A DNA stretch of 56,846 bases from Phycisphaerae bacterium (GTDB lineage: Bacteria; Planctomycetota; Phycisphaerae; UBA1845): contig JAJDDW010000017.1 in assembly GCA_029260115.1 (NCBI GenBank), positions 1 to 56,846 on the forward strand. Direction: 5' to 3'. The translations under genes and the position numbers were made by a program. Positions 1 through 9,521 of the stretch are shown here, in pieces. Numbering within the stretch: position 1 is the stretch's first letter; each line of letters opens with the position of its first letter. The notes beneath the pieces are model-generated. The model was not told the origin of the DNA, searched no databases, and saw nothing but the letters and a program-made list of their open reading frames with translations.

Positions 1-482
1 GTAGTGGCCAGCGTGCGAAGCTCAAGCTGGCTGTGGCGGTCTGATGTGAGCGAAACGAATAGAATCTCGCCCATGATAGAGGAAACGGGCGCAAGTTTCG
101 GCTGTTCCACCTGCTCGGGAAGACTACCCACGACAGAAGACAACCGTTCGTTGACCGTCTGGCGTGCGCGGTAGATGTCGGTACCCCACTCGAACTCCAC
201 CCAAACAACCGCAGTCCCGACGGCGGTTGCGGAACGCACCCGTCGCACATTGGCGGCGCCGTTTACAGCGGTCTCGATGGGAAACGTAACCAGGGTCTCC
301 ATCTCCGCCGGAGCCATGCCGTGCCCCTCAACCAGAATCGTGACGGTCGGCGCGGTAAGATCCGGAAAAACATCGACGGGCATCTTGACCGCCACGTAGG
401 TACCGGCAAAAAGCAACAATCCCGAAATGATCAAGACCGCCAACCGGTTGGAGAGCGACCACTGAATCAGTGCATTAATCAT
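1..482 (-). CDS. Heavy-metal efflux RND permease, N-terminal part (CusA/CzcA family), cut by window edge
   Basis: Inner-membrane proton/metal antiporter of the RND superfamily. It would pump metal ions out together with the adaptor encoded just upstream. Only the first 160 residues are present; the gene runs off the left edge. The protein begins MINALIQWSLSNRLAV, a first membrane helix, followed by the family's VDVFPDLTAPTVTI segment and then FPIETAVNG and YRARQTVNERL, all typical of the CusA/CzcA porter domain. The ATG at 482 is preceded by a strong AAGGAGG about 6 nt away and lies 16 nt after the adaptor stop, so the two are one minus-strand operon. Metal specificity cannot be read because the helix-4 charged motif lies outside the window. 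Confidence 0.9.
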   Translation of the reverse strand, partial: MINALIQWSLSNRLAVLIISGLLLFAGTYVAVKMPVDVFPDLTAPTVTILVEGHGMAPAEMETLVTFPIETAVNGAANVRRVRSATAVGTAVVWVEFEWGTDIYRARQTVNERLSSVVGSLPEQVEQPKLAPVSSIMGEILFVSLTSDRHSQLELRTLAT

Positions 483-498
483 AATCGTACCTCCTTCC

Positions 499-2223
499 TT
501 AGTGGGCGTGTCCGGCGCTAAATGATTCGGGCGATAGGGCCGCCAGCTTAATCAAGTAGGCACCCTTGGTGACAACACGTTCGTCGTTCGCTACGCCGCC
601 CTTAACTTCAACGAAACCGTTGTCTCGTACGCCTAGTTCAAGGTCACGCTTTTGGAATGTTTCACCGTCAACTAGCACGAAGCAAATGGGGCGACCGTTA
701 TCCATCAAGACAGCGTCTTCGGGGATGGCTACAGCCTCGGTGGCAACTCTTGTTTGCAGGTAGACGTCCGCAAACATGCCCACGCGGAACAGACCGCTCG
801 CATTAGGCAACTCGAAGACAACGGGGACCGTTCGTGTTTCAGGCTCGATGACGGTTCCAATGTTTACTAGCCGCCCACCCGCGGACCCCAGAATGTCGAA
901 TCTCCGGCCTGGGTAGGAAGACAGTTCCATCGTAGCCCCCGGGCTCTCTAGTAGCTCCGGCAAATCAAATTCGGAAATGCTCGCCTCTACCCAGACATGA
1001 TCGGTATTTACGATTCGAAAAAGCTCCTGGTGGGCGTCCAAATGTTCTCCCTGAATATGGTGCACGGAGACGATCCTGCCGGCGATCGGCGCCTCAAGCG
1101 GCATCTGATACACCGAACCGGTTGCTGGCGTGTCGTGCTCTCCAACAAGCGTCTTGGAGCGGAGTTTCGCTAGCCGTTCCCGCGCGCCCTCGTAGGAGCG
1201 CTTCATCGCCTTGGCTCCCTCGTGCTCTGCGTCCGCGAGGCGCACGTTCTGTGCGGCCTCATCGTGTTGTTGCTCGGTGCCAACTCCTTTCTCGCGTAGC
1301 TGATTGGAGCGTTCCAGAGCCCGACGGGCGTAGTCGCGGCGGGCTTCCGATTGGATAAGGGATCTTTCAACCTCCAACGCCCGCGTATCAAGGTCAAGTT
1401 CGCGAAGCGATAGTTCTGTTTCGAGCGACTGGACTTGCGCACGATTGGCGCTGAGTTGAACAACTTCGGTGACTGGAAGCGGTGGCTCCACCATGGCCAA
1501 CACTTGCCCCGCTTCGACATGATCTCCGACTTGAGGGAGCCTCCGGTCTGGCGGCGGCAATAACCGGCCAGCCACAGGCGGACTTACAGCGGCTGAAGCA
1601 CCCTGCGGCGCGACGATCTGGCCTGGAATCGGTAGTCGATGCACAAGCGTACGTTTGCTGGCCTTTTCATAGAGCGTACCGATTTTCCACTGCTGTTCGA
1701 GAAGAAACGGGACTAAGTTTGGAGGGTCGTCACCAGCCGATGCTTCCGCCGCATGCTCAGCATCGTGTACTGTGGCATGAACTACAAGCTCGCCCACCGA
1801 AATTCTATCATCCACCTGCGGGCTGATGAGCAGCAATTCAAGGGTGAATGTGGCTGTCGTATCGAATGTCCATTCAGGTATAAACAGTCCGTCGCGTTTT
1901 GGGGATTCCAGAACGACTTTCTGCGTCCCGCCCGTTAAATCTGTTAATTTAAAATGAAGGGAACCAGATCGAATCGGTTCACCAGTTTCCATTACGGTAA
2001 GGTGCGCGAGAAACTTAGCTGACTCACCCTTAACAAGGTGCGGATATTCCATGAAGAGCTGCACTTTGTCCGTGAATAGGGTGATGCTGATCGGGTCAAG
2101 CTCCGCATGGTCTACGCCACTATGATCATGAGCGTCCTGAGCTTGGCTTGGCTTGCCACAGCCCGCAAACATCGCGAAGGCTATCACGGTAGGGATTATT
2201 AGTAACTGAATGAAATATTTCAT
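499..2223 (-). CDS. RND efflux periplasmic adaptor (CusB/CzcB-like membrane fusion lipoprotein)
   Basis: Periplasmic adaptor (574 aa) that would link the downstream RND permease to an outer-membrane channel. The N-terminus is a lipoprotein signal ending AMFAGCGK. It is followed by a short His/Asp stretch (DAHDHSGVDHAELD) and a beta-rich domain of about 140 residues seen in CzcB-type adaptors. Next come a barrel-sandwich half (VAPQGASAAVSPPVAGRLLPP), a long coiled-coil hairpin at about residues 255-350, the second lipoyl half (APIAGRIVSVHHIQGEHLD) and the beta-barrel with GMFADVYLQT. GAGAA lies close upstream of the ATG. First gene of an operon with the partial permease. The His/Asp patch suggests cation binding; the metal is not determinable. 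Confidence 0.92.
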   Translation of the reverse strand: MKYFIQLLIIPTVIAFAMFAGCGKPSQAQDAHDHSGVDHAELDPISITLFTDKVQLFMEYPHLVKGESAKFLAHLTVMETGEPIRSGSLHFKLTDLTGGTQKVVLESPKRDGLFIPEWTFDTTATFTLELLLISPQVDDRISVGELVVHATVHDAEHAAEASAGDDPPNLVPFLLEQQWKIGTLYEKASKRTLVHRLPIPGQIVAPQGASAAVSPPVAGRLLPPPDRRLPQVGDHVEAGQVLAMVEPPLPVTEVVQLSANRAQVQSLETELSLRELDLDTRALEVERSLIQSEARRDYARRALERSNQLREKGVGTEQQHDEAAQNVRLADAEHEGAKAMKRSYEGARERLAKLRSKTLVGEHDTPATGSVYQMPLEAPIAGRIVSVHHIQGEHLDAHQELFRIVNTDHVWVEASISEFDLPELLESPGATMELSSYPGRRFDILGSAGGRLVNIGTVIEPETRTVPVVFELPNASGLFRVGMFADVYLQTRVATEAVAIPEDAVLMDNGRPICFVLVDGETFQKRDLELGVRDNGFVEVKGGVANDERVVTKGAYLIKLAALSPESFSAGHAH

Positions 2224-2333
2224 ATCGCTATTCTCATAAAGGTCTTGTGGGGTTCACTGGTATCACGGTTCCGGGAATGCGCGTTACATAACCGCGGACT
2301 AGATGGAGTCACTACAGAATTAATGGAGTTGAA

Positions 2334-2828
2334 TCAGAGCAGAATGGCGTGGTTGGTCAGTAGAATATCTACGACAGCACTGCGCGCGTGCCGAATGCGC
2401 GCGCATGATGTCTGGCTTTCAAGGTGAGGGCGATCCTTGGACGACACCATACCGCTGATGGCGACTAATATCATCGATGGCACTGTGTTCGAGACTACAA
2501 CTCCGGTCGAAACTACGCGGGAGCCAGGAAGCGCTACCGGCAGTTCGAACTCGACCACCATGGAATTGTCTTCATCCTTGGTAGGATCAGCTGGTTGACC
2601 ATCGTGCTCGTGATCATCGTGTTGATGCTCCGAGTTTACTTCCCACTGATCTAGATCGTGGCTCGCGACTATGTGACTATGCGTTTCGTGTCCATGATGA
2701 TCGTGGACGAGGATGGCTTGGCTGGTGACGGAGCTTAACAGAAGCACCGGGATGATTGCGCACGTTGCAAGCTTGCGCAAGTCGCAATTGATTGATCGTA
2801 ACGAGATGTGCCCAAAAAAATTCTTCAT
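2334..2828 (-). CDS. Small His-rich exported protein
   Basis: Not a recognised family. The start at 2828 (MKNFFGHISL) gives 164 aa; an upstream in-frame start at 2906 would add 26 residues that do not look like a signal. A hydrophobic segment (CAIIPVLLLSSVTSQAILV) is followed immediately by a histidine cluster, HDHHGHETHSH, then HQHDDHEHDGQ, and an acidic stretch (DPTKDEDNSM). Such His/Asp-rich exported proteins often bind divalent metals. It lies 110 bp upstream of the adaptor gene on the same strand, so it probably belongs to the same metal-response operon. Function is inferred from composition and position only. Confidence 0.6.
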   Translation of the reverse strand: MKNFFGHISLRSINCDLRKLATCAIIPVLLLSSVTSQAILVHDHHGHETHSHIVASHDLDQWEVNSEHQHDDHEHDGQPADPTKDEDNSMVVEFELPVALPGSRVVSTGVVVSNTVPSMILVAISGMVSSKDRPHLESQTSCARIRHARSAVVDILLTNHAILL

Positions 2829-3249
2829 GCAATCAACCGGCTGCTCCGCGGACCCAATCAACCGTGCCATCATACTGCCCTGGTCGTGACGATTCAAGTA
2901 ACGCACAGGTAATACCTAGGGGGCGACTGTAGCCGTGTTATCGGCTCCCGCGGAGTAGCCGCGAGAAGTCCAGGACAACGGCCACCTAACCCCACTTTGT
3001 GCGTAATCGTAGCCAGTATCGGATACAACACACCAAAGAAGGCCAGAAAGCTATGACCGAATAAGATAGCAATTTTGTCTCATTACGACTTGGTACTGAA
3101 ATGGGTAAACGTCACCCTCGTTACATCTGGTGTGGTATCGGACGCCCAGAGCATGCGTTTCGGCGGATGAGTAATAATGTTTCCACATGGGAACGGATAT
3201 GAGGTTGAAATTCGTTGACGCACGCGAAAGCGTTGCGTAAACTATAACC

Positions 3250-3669
3250 ATGCGGATTCTTGCACTCATTGCCGTTGTCTGGAGCTTCGTGGGGATGCCT
3301 ACGCTTTGTCGGGCGGGTATCCTTGTCGAATGCTGCAAGCTGGGTGTTGCGCATGAGAAGTCGCACGACGCACCTGATAAATGCTCCAACGGTTGTCCTT
3401 GCGATAAGAGCGATGAAGCTCCTGGCGATGAAGATTCATCCCATCCGCGCGATTGCGACTCCTGCACGGAATCGTGCAAAGTCGTGTCAACGCACTCGAA
3501 GCAAACAGACGGAGATGATTTCGCGTCCATGTTTTTCGCCGCCATTGCCGCGGCGCAAATACCCAACGATGCCCTTCTGCCGCATCAACTTCATTCGTGC
3601 AAATTGAACATCGAGCAGCTTAGCGAACACATTCCCATCCCGGCTTCTGATCGACCACTCCTCATCTGA
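3250..3669 (+). CDS. Small Cys-rich secreted protein beside metal efflux operon
   Basis: 139 aa, family not recognised. It starts with a clear signal peptide (MRILALIAVVWSFVGMPTLCRAG). A region rich in Cys, Asp, Ser and Glu follows, with CC, C-x3-C-x-C and C-x2-C-x3-C spacings between residues about 28 and 77 and several histidines, and then a helical-looking tail. The composition resembles a periplasmic metal-binding protein. It is 184 bp upstream of the Cys/His-rich efflux adaptor and reads the same way, so a shared metal-induced transcript is plausible. It mirrors the His-rich protein at the head of the divergent operon. A role as metal scavenger or sensor is inference. Confidence 0.6.
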   Translation: MRILALIAVVWSFVGMPTLCRAGILVECCKLGVAHEKSHDAPDKCSNGCPCDKSDEAPGDEDSSHPRDCDSCTESCKVVSTHSKQTDGDDFASMFFAAIAAAQIPNDALLPHQLHSCKLNIEQLSEHIPIPASDRPLLI

Positions 3670-3853
3670 ATCCTGATCCGACTCTCTGATGCTAGTGATG
3701 CGCTTGCGATGCGACCGTGCTTGGGTTGCCGCTTGTATCGTCAGTAATTGGCGCACTCGTTGACGCCACAAAGCTCTAAAACTATGCCATTATTCCACTG
3801 CGTGCCGTCGCGGCGGCGATACTGCTCTAATCACAAATGGACGGAGAAAAATC

Positions 3854-6166
3854 ATGAACACATTATGCGACCATCGCCATCGCGTGTCTCTAACTGTAAC
3901 TCTTGCGCTGGCCATCATGGGCGGTTGCAACGAGACAGACGAGCAACAAGCACAAAGAGGTAACGGGCCGCTCACGAAATCCATTACAGCTTTCGTGATT
4001 GGCCCCGACTCAAGCGCGGTTCCGGTTGATTTATCCAAAGGATGGTGCAACGGGCACGGCTGCCCGGAGTCCGTCTGTACACGATGCAACTCGTCGTTGA
4101 TTGCGAAGTTCAAAGCGGGTCAGGATTGGTGCGCGGAACACGGGCTGCCGGAGTCACAGTGTACGAACTGCAATCCGACAGTGCGTGAACAATGGGCCGC
4201 GCTAAATCCAGCTAACGCAACACAACCAATCAAGGCAATCGCGGAGAAAAAAGCAACGCCCGTGCTCGGGCCAGCATCAAGCGCCGTCGAACCGACACTC
4301 GATAAAGGTTGGTGTAACGGACACGGCGTGCCGGAGTCTGTATGCACCCGATGCGGCGCTTCGCCAGAACAGTTTAAGGCAGCGGGCGACTGGTGCGAAG
4401 AACACGATCTGCCTGAGTCACAATGCGTGGCTTGTCATCCAGAGGTTGCGGCGGAATGGGCCAAGCTCAATCCAGCCAAGCAAAAAGACAACCAAATCAG
4501 TGATGCGTCAGATACCAATCCCCATATGGTGCCGAACGAGCGACAGGCCAGCCGGGCGGGAAAATGGTGCGGAGAGCATGGCGTGCCGGAGTCCGTCTGT
4601 ACACGATGCGACGCATCATTGATCGCCAGCTTCAAGGAGGCGAACGACTGGTGCGGCGCACACGGGTTGCCCGAATCACAATGCACACTCTGCAACCCGG
4701 AAGTTAAAGAGAAATGGAACGCGCTTAGGCCAACGCCCCTGCCCAATCGTAACAGCGACGCGCGAACACCGATTCAGTTAGAGCCTAATCGTCGGCTTCT
4801 AACGGGGAGCAATGACAGCCAGTGCCAGGTAGATCGCTTGAAGGTTCGGTTCCTCGACGGCACCACGGCACGTAAGGCGGGCATCGAGACGGAGGTCGTT
4901 CGCGCTCGTCGCTTGTCCAATACGATTGAATGTCCGGCGGAAGTGGGCTTCGATCAAACACGGATTGTCAGGATCACACCGCGCGTACCGGGGGTCGTGA
5001 CGGAGGCGTCCGCCGAGATCGGAAGTGTTGTCAAGGCGGATGATCTCCTCGCCGTGTTGGAGAGTCCCATGCTCGGACAAGCGAAGAGCCGCTACATCGC
5101 CGTGCGAGAGGGCTACCTTCTCGCTACGACTGATTTCGAACGTGTGGACATGATCTATCGAGGAACGCAACGGATGCTGGAGGTATGCACGGCATCGACT
5201 CCTTCCAGTGAGGTGCGACAAGAACTCAACGAGGTGCGGGTCGGCGACGGTAAGGGTCGCCTATTGCAAGCCCATGCCGCACTGGAATTGGCTCGCTCGA
5301 CGCTCGAACGGGAGCGGACGCTGCTGGATAAGAAGATCAGCAGCGAACAATCCTTCGAGACGGCCAGGAGCGAGCTAGCTTCGATGGAGGCAGCCTTCCA
5401 CGCTACACGTGAGGCCGTCGCGTTTGACGGCGAACGAGACAGCCTTGCTGCGATGCGAACGCTCAAGGTCGCCAGGAGTGAATTGGATGTGGTCGCACGC
5501 GAGCTTCACATCCTCGGCATAGGTGATTCGCAGTTGGCTGCGATTAGCAGTGAATCAGGCCTTACACTTTCGCGGTACGAATTGCGCAGCCCGGCGGCGG
5601 GTCGCATTGTCGAACGAAGCGCGGTCGTTGGCGAAGTCGTCGAGCAGCGAGACGCGCTCTACACGGTTGCCGATCTTTCAACGATGTGGGTAATGATGGA
5701 TTTGCGTGAGCGCGACCTCACGCAGGTGCGCGTCGGCCTCAAGGTACTGCTCACCGTGGACGGCCTACCCGGCCATGCGTTCGATGGGGTCGTCTCGTGG
5801 ATTAGCAATACGGTGGACGACCGAACCCGCACAGTCAAAGTCCGGGCGAACATCCCCAATGATCGCAGCCTACTCCGCGAAAACATGTTCGGACTTGCGC
5901 GGATTATCGTTCATGACAACGACGAAGTGGTTTCCATTCCCAACGAAGCCGTCCAAACCGATGGCTGCTGCCAACTCGTGTTCGTCAAGCAAGACGATAC
6001 TCTGTTTGAACCGCGCAAAGTCTCCTTGGGCGCTAGCGGCAACGGACATGTCGAGATTCTTGCAGGTCTCGCGTCGGGTGAATCCGTGGTGACCGTCGGC
6101 AGTTTTTTGATGAAGACCGAAATCCTTAAGTCCAACATCGGCGCTGGCTGCTGTGATGTGGAATAG
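3854..6166 (+). CDS. RND efflux adaptor with six WCxxHGxPESxCxxC metal-motif repeats
   Basis: 770 aa, much longer than the 350-550 aa usual for CzcB/CusB adaptors. A lipoprotein-type leader (ALAIMGGCNE) is followed by three tandem pairs of a W-C-x2-H-x2-PES-x-C-x2-C motif at about residues 64, 92, 153, 180, 237 and 265. The pairs are separated by Pro/Ala/Asn linkers. The remaining roughly 460 residues form a normal adaptor: a barrel-sandwich half (RITPRVPGVVTEASAEIGSVV), a long coiled coil (about 410-560), the return half (YELRSPAAGRIVERSAVVGEVV) and a beta-barrel (RENMFGLARIIV). GGAG lies 8 nt before the ATG at 3854. The permease follows 14 nt downstream. The C3H motifs probably bind metal in the periplasm, but which metal is unknown. 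Confidence 0.92.
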   Translation: MNTLCDHRHRVSLTVTLALAIMGGCNETDEQQAQRGNGPLTKSITAFVIGPDSSAVPVDLSKGWCNGHGCPESVCTRCNSSLIAKFKAGQDWCAEHGLPESQCTNCNPTVREQWAALNPANATQPIKAIAEKKATPVLGPASSAVEPTLDKGWCNGHGVPESVCTRCGASPEQFKAAGDWCEEHDLPESQCVACHPEVAAEWAKLNPAKQKDNQISDASDTNPHMVPNERQASRAGKWCGEHGVPESVCTRCDASLIASFKEANDWCGAHGLPESQCTLCNPEVKEKWNALRPTPLPNRNSDARTPIQLEPNRRLLTGSNDSQCQVDRLKVRFLDGTTARKAGIETEVVRARRLSNTIECPAEVGFDQTRIVRITPRVPGVVTEASAEIGSVVKADDLLAVLESPMLGQAKSRYIAVREGYLLATTDFERVDMIYRGTQRMLEVCTASTPSSEVRQELNEVRVGDGKGRLLQAHAALELARSTLERERTLLDKKISSEQSFETARSELASMEAAFHATREAVAFDGERDSLAAMRTLKVARSELDVVARELHILGIGDSQLAAISSESGLTLSRYELRSPAAGRIVERSAVVGEVVEQRDALYTVADLSTMWVMMDLRERDLTQVRVGLKVLLTVDGLPGHAFDGVVSWISNTVDDRTRTVKVRANIPNDRSLLRENMFGLARIIVHDNDEVVSIPNEAVQTDGCCQLVFVKQDDTLFEPRKVSLGASGNGHVEILAGLASGESVVTVGSFLMKTEILKSNIGAGCCDVE

Positions 6167-6180
6167 CGAAAGTCAACACC

Positions 6181-9100
6181 ATGCTTAATGCCGTCATCTA
6201 CTGGTCACTCCGGCATCGCTTCATTGTGATCGCCATCGCCGTTGGTCTCGCGATTACGGGTGCATTTTCTTTGTCGCGTCTACCCATCGATGCCTTTCCT
6301 GACACCACGCCCGTGCAGGTTCAGGTCAACACCGTCGCGCCCGCGCTGTCGCCCATCGAAATCGAGCAGCAAATCACATTTCCAGTGGAGCAATCTATCA
6401 GCGGGTTGAAGGGGCTTGTCGAAGTCCGTTCCATCTCAAAGTTCGGCCTCTCGCAGGTTACGGTCATCTTCGACGACGACACCGACATCTATCTTGCCAG
6501 GCAGCAAGTGATGGAACGCCTGACTACCGTCGAATTGCCCGAAGGGCTGTCGCAACCCGCCATGGGCCCAGTCGCCACGGGTCTTGGAGAAGTCTTCCAC
6601 TATATCATCACTAGCGACACGAAGACCCTCAGCGAACTACGCTCGATTCAGGACTGGATTATTAAACCGCAACTTCGCAGCGTCCCCGGTGTGGCTGAGG
6701 TGAACAGTTGGGGAGGTCACGAGCGTCACTATCAAGTCATCGTTGATCCGGCAAAGCTGACGAAATACGACCTCTCGCTTTTGGACTTGTTCAACGCGCT
6801 TCGCCGCAACAACGCCAATGTCGGCGGCGGAAATATCACGCGGTCTGGCGAGCAGTTGCTCGTGCAGGGCATAGGATTCGTGACTACGCTCGAAGAGGTC
6901 GGCAACATCGTCGTCATCGCCGAAGACGGCGTACCTATCTATGTGCGTGATCTCGGTACGGTGGTCGATGGCCACGAGGTGCGCCGTGGGGCTGTCACCT
7001 ACGCCGGCAAGGGTGAGGCTGTGCTTGGTCTTGGCTTCATGCTCATGGGCGAGAACAGTCGAGAGGTCACTGAGCGGCTAAAGGCGCGCATGGATGAAGT
7101 CAGGATGTCGCTACCGCCGGAAGTAGAGGTCAAGACGGTCTACGACCGGACGGATTTGGTCGATCATGTTCTCGCAACAGTGAAGACCAATCTGTTCGAG
7201 GGCGCTATCCTCGTAGTCGTCGTCCTGTTTTTATTTCTGGGAAACTTCCGCGCAGGACTGATTGTCGCGTTGGCGATCCCGCTCTCGATGCTCTTTGCGG
7301 GGAACTTGATGCTTCGAGTCGGGATCACAGGCAGCCTGATGAGCTTGGGTGCTATCGACTTCGGCCTGATCGTTGATAGCTCGGTCATTATGATCGAAAA
7401 CAGCGTTCGGCATCTAGCGGACAGCAAGGATGGACGATCAAGAATCGAGATCGTACGCGACGCGGCCATCGAGGTGCGCAAGCCGACAATGTTCGGTGAA
7501 CTCATCATCATGATCGTCTACCTCCCAATCCTCACGCTGGAAGGGATCGAGGGCAAGCTCTTTTCGCCCATGGCGCTCACCGTTATCTTCGCATTAGCTG
7601 GCTCGATGATCGCATCACTGACCCTCATGCCCGTGCTGGCCAGCCTGTGTCTGCCGAAGAGAACCAAGGATCGTGAGCCGCTTGTCATACGACTCGCAAA
7701 ACGGGTGTACGCACCCATGCTCCGCTATGTCCTCAGCGCGCGCGCGGTCGTTCTTTCCCTCACGGCGATCTCTCTTATTGTTGCGGTATGGATTTCCTTG
7801 AATCTCGGCGCGGTCTTCATTCCGCGACTTTCCGAGGGAGCCATTGTCATAAATACCGTGCGCCTTGCGGGTGTCTCCTTGGAAGAATCCGTGCGCTACG
7901 GAACCAAGATCGAGCAGGAACTGCTAACGAGCTTCCCAGACGAGATTAATGACATCTGGTCGCGTACGGGAACAGCCGAGGTTGCGACGGATCCGATGGG
8001 GATCGAACTAACCGATGTATTTATCACGCTGCACCCACGAGCGCAATGGCAGAAAACAAACACGCAAGCGGAACTGGTAATCATGATGGAGGGCAAACTC
8101 GCTACCATGCCCGCCATGCGAGCCATCTTTACCCAGCCCATCGAGATGCGGGTCAATGAAATGGTGGCTGGCATCCGCAGCGATCTCGGCGTGAAAGTGT
8201 TTGGTGACGATTTCGTTCAACTCAAGACCATCGCCGGACAAATCGAGAAAATTCAGAAATCCATACCCGGCACCGCCGATACCGTAACCGAGCAAGTCAC
8301 GGGCTTGCCCATGCTAAAGATTCGGCTGCGCCAAGACCAACTCGCGCGACACGGCGTACCCGCTAGCGAAGTGCTGGATTTCATTGCAGCTATTGGCAAC
8401 ATTCGCATCGGCGAGATTCGCCAAGGACAAGTTCGGTTCCCACTCTCGGTACGCTTACCTGATGAGTACCGAACAGACCCAGAGCGCGTAGCCAACCTTT
8501 TGATTCCGACCGCTTCGGGACAACTCCTGCCGCTCTCGCGCTTGGCGGAATTGGAAATTGTCGACGGTCCATCCACGATCAATCGTGAATGGAGTAAGCG
8601 CCGCGTGGTAGTCCAATGCAATGCGCGCGGTCGTGATGTGGCCAGCTTGGTCGCCGAAGCACGCAAACGAATCGAATCCGAGATTGACTTTCCACCGGGC
8701 TACTTCGTTCGCTACGGCGGGCAGTTCGAGCATTTGGAACGGGCGACAACCCGTCTCATGTTTGTGGTGCCTCTTGCGCTAAGTTTGATCTTCGTCTTGC
8801 TGTATGTCACCTACGGTCGAGTCACCGATGTGTTCCGGATTTTCATGACGCTGCCGCTGTCCGCGGTGGGAGGTATCCTTGCACTGTACTTGCGAGACAT
8901 GCCATTCAGCATTTCAGCAGGGGTTGGATTCGTCGCCATGTCCGGTGTCTCTGTCCTTGGTGACATGGTATTCGTGTCGTACCTTCGGAGCCTGCTCGAT
9001 AAAGGTGTGGCGATGTATGAAGCTATCGAACAGACAGCCATGATGCGACTGCGTCCCGTCCTGATGACCGGGCTGGTGGCCGCATTGGGTTTCATTCCGA

Positions 9101-9243
9101 TGGCGTTCAACACGGGCGTCGGCGCAGAGGTGCAGCGCCCCCTCGCCACGGTCGTCATCGGAGGTGTTCTAACATCTACGATGCTTACTTTGCTTGTGTT
9201 ACCGGTGTTCTATTCATTGCTAGCAAGGAAAGTGCGCTCTTAG
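6181..9243 (+). CDS. Heavy-metal efflux RND permease, complete (CzcA-type)
   Basis: 1020-aa inner-membrane proton-driven metal exporter. It has the family's N-terminal helix with LPIDAFPDTTPVQVQVNT, two porter regions and twelve predicted membrane segments ending ALLVLPVFYSLLA-like (here TLLVLPVFYSLLARK). In helix 4 the sequence DFGLIVDSSVIMIEN keeps both aspartates and the glutamate (about D393, D399, E406) that align with the CzcA proton-relay residues D402/D408/E415. CusA-type Cu/Ag pumps usually keep only the second aspartate, so a divalent-cation substrate is more likely; this is an inference from the motif. It is the second gene of the operon with the repeat-bearing adaptor. No TolC-like outer-membrane gene is seen next to it. 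Confidence 0.93.
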   Translation: MLNAVIYWSLRHRFIVIAIAVGLAITGAFSLSRLPIDAFPDTTPVQVQVNTVAPALSPIEIEQQITFPVEQSISGLKGLVEVRSISKFGLSQVTVIFDDDTDIYLARQQVMERLTTVELPEGLSQPAMGPVATGLGEVFHYIITSDTKTLSELRSIQDWIIKPQLRSVPGVAEVNSWGGHERHYQVIVDPAKLTKYDLSLLDLFNALRRNNANVGGGNITRSGEQLLVQGIGFVTTLEEVGNIVVIAEDGVPIYVRDLGTVVDGHEVRRGAVTYAGKGEAVLGLGFMLMGENSREVTERLKARMDEVRMSLPPEVEVKTVYDRTDLVDHVLATVKTNLFEGAILVVVVLFLFLGNFRAGLIVALAIPLSMLFAGNLMLRVGITGSLMSLGAIDFGLIVDSSVIMIENSVRHLADSKDGRSRIEIVRDAAIEVRKPTMFGELIIMIVYLPILTLEGIEGKLFSPMALTVIFALAGSMIASLTLMPVLASLCLPKRTKDREPLVIRLAKRVYAPMLRYVLSARAVVLSLTAISLIVAVWISLNLGAVFIPRLSEGAIVINTVRLAGVSLEESVRYGTKIEQELLTSFPDEINDIWSRTGTAEVATDPMGIELTDVFITLHPRAQWQKTNTQAELVIMMEGKLATMPAMRAIFTQPIEMRVNEMVAGIRSDLGVKVFGDDFVQLKTIAGQIEKIQKSIPGTADTVTEQVTGLPMLKIRLRQDQLARHGVPASEVLDFIAAIGNIRIGEIRQGQVRFPLSVRLPDEYRTDPERVANLLIPTASGQLLPLSRLAELEIVDGPSTINREWSKRRVVVQCNARGRDVASLVAEARKRIESEIDFPPGYFVRYGGQFEHLERATTRLMFVVPLALSLIFVLLYVTYGRVTDVFRIFMTLPLSAVGGILALYLRDMPFSISAGVGFVAMSGVSVLGDMVFVSYLRSLLDKGVAMYEAIEQTAMMRLRPVLMTGLVAALGFIPMAFNTGVGAEVQRPLATVVIGGVLTSTMLTLLVLPVFYSLLARKVRS

Positions 9244-9521
9244 TGCATAACTATATTCGTGTTTTCACGCCTGTTGAATTGTAACCAGTCAGCCAATGGC
9301 ATAATCATTCTTGGCCCCAAAAGTGCGATACGAGTATTTTAACTCAAAGGTCTTGCGCGGCGCCGTTCGGGCCGTCACGACATGCTGCACTATTGTGCGC
9401 GAACTCTCGCCACCTGGGTCCGCGTCACCTGGCTGGGGTTTTGCATTCTCGAGCTGCTCCTACGTGAATAACGCGACGACTCACGGAGAGCAGAACATCG
9501 CTAGGTGCCGGTGACTAAGGC

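Noticed and set aside
3216..3244. TTGACG-17-TAAACT promoter before the Cys-rich protein
   Set aside because: The predicted start site would fall on the chosen ATG at 3250 and truncate the signal peptide, so it was not listed as a feature.
3051..3566. Minus-strand frame of 171 codons
   Set aside because: It is antisense to the Cys-rich protein, and its translation lacks domain character; the plus-strand frame has a signal peptide.
8253..8666. Minus-strand frames inside the RND permease gene
   Set aside because: Shadow of a well-supported coding gene, with Arg/Ser-rich translation.
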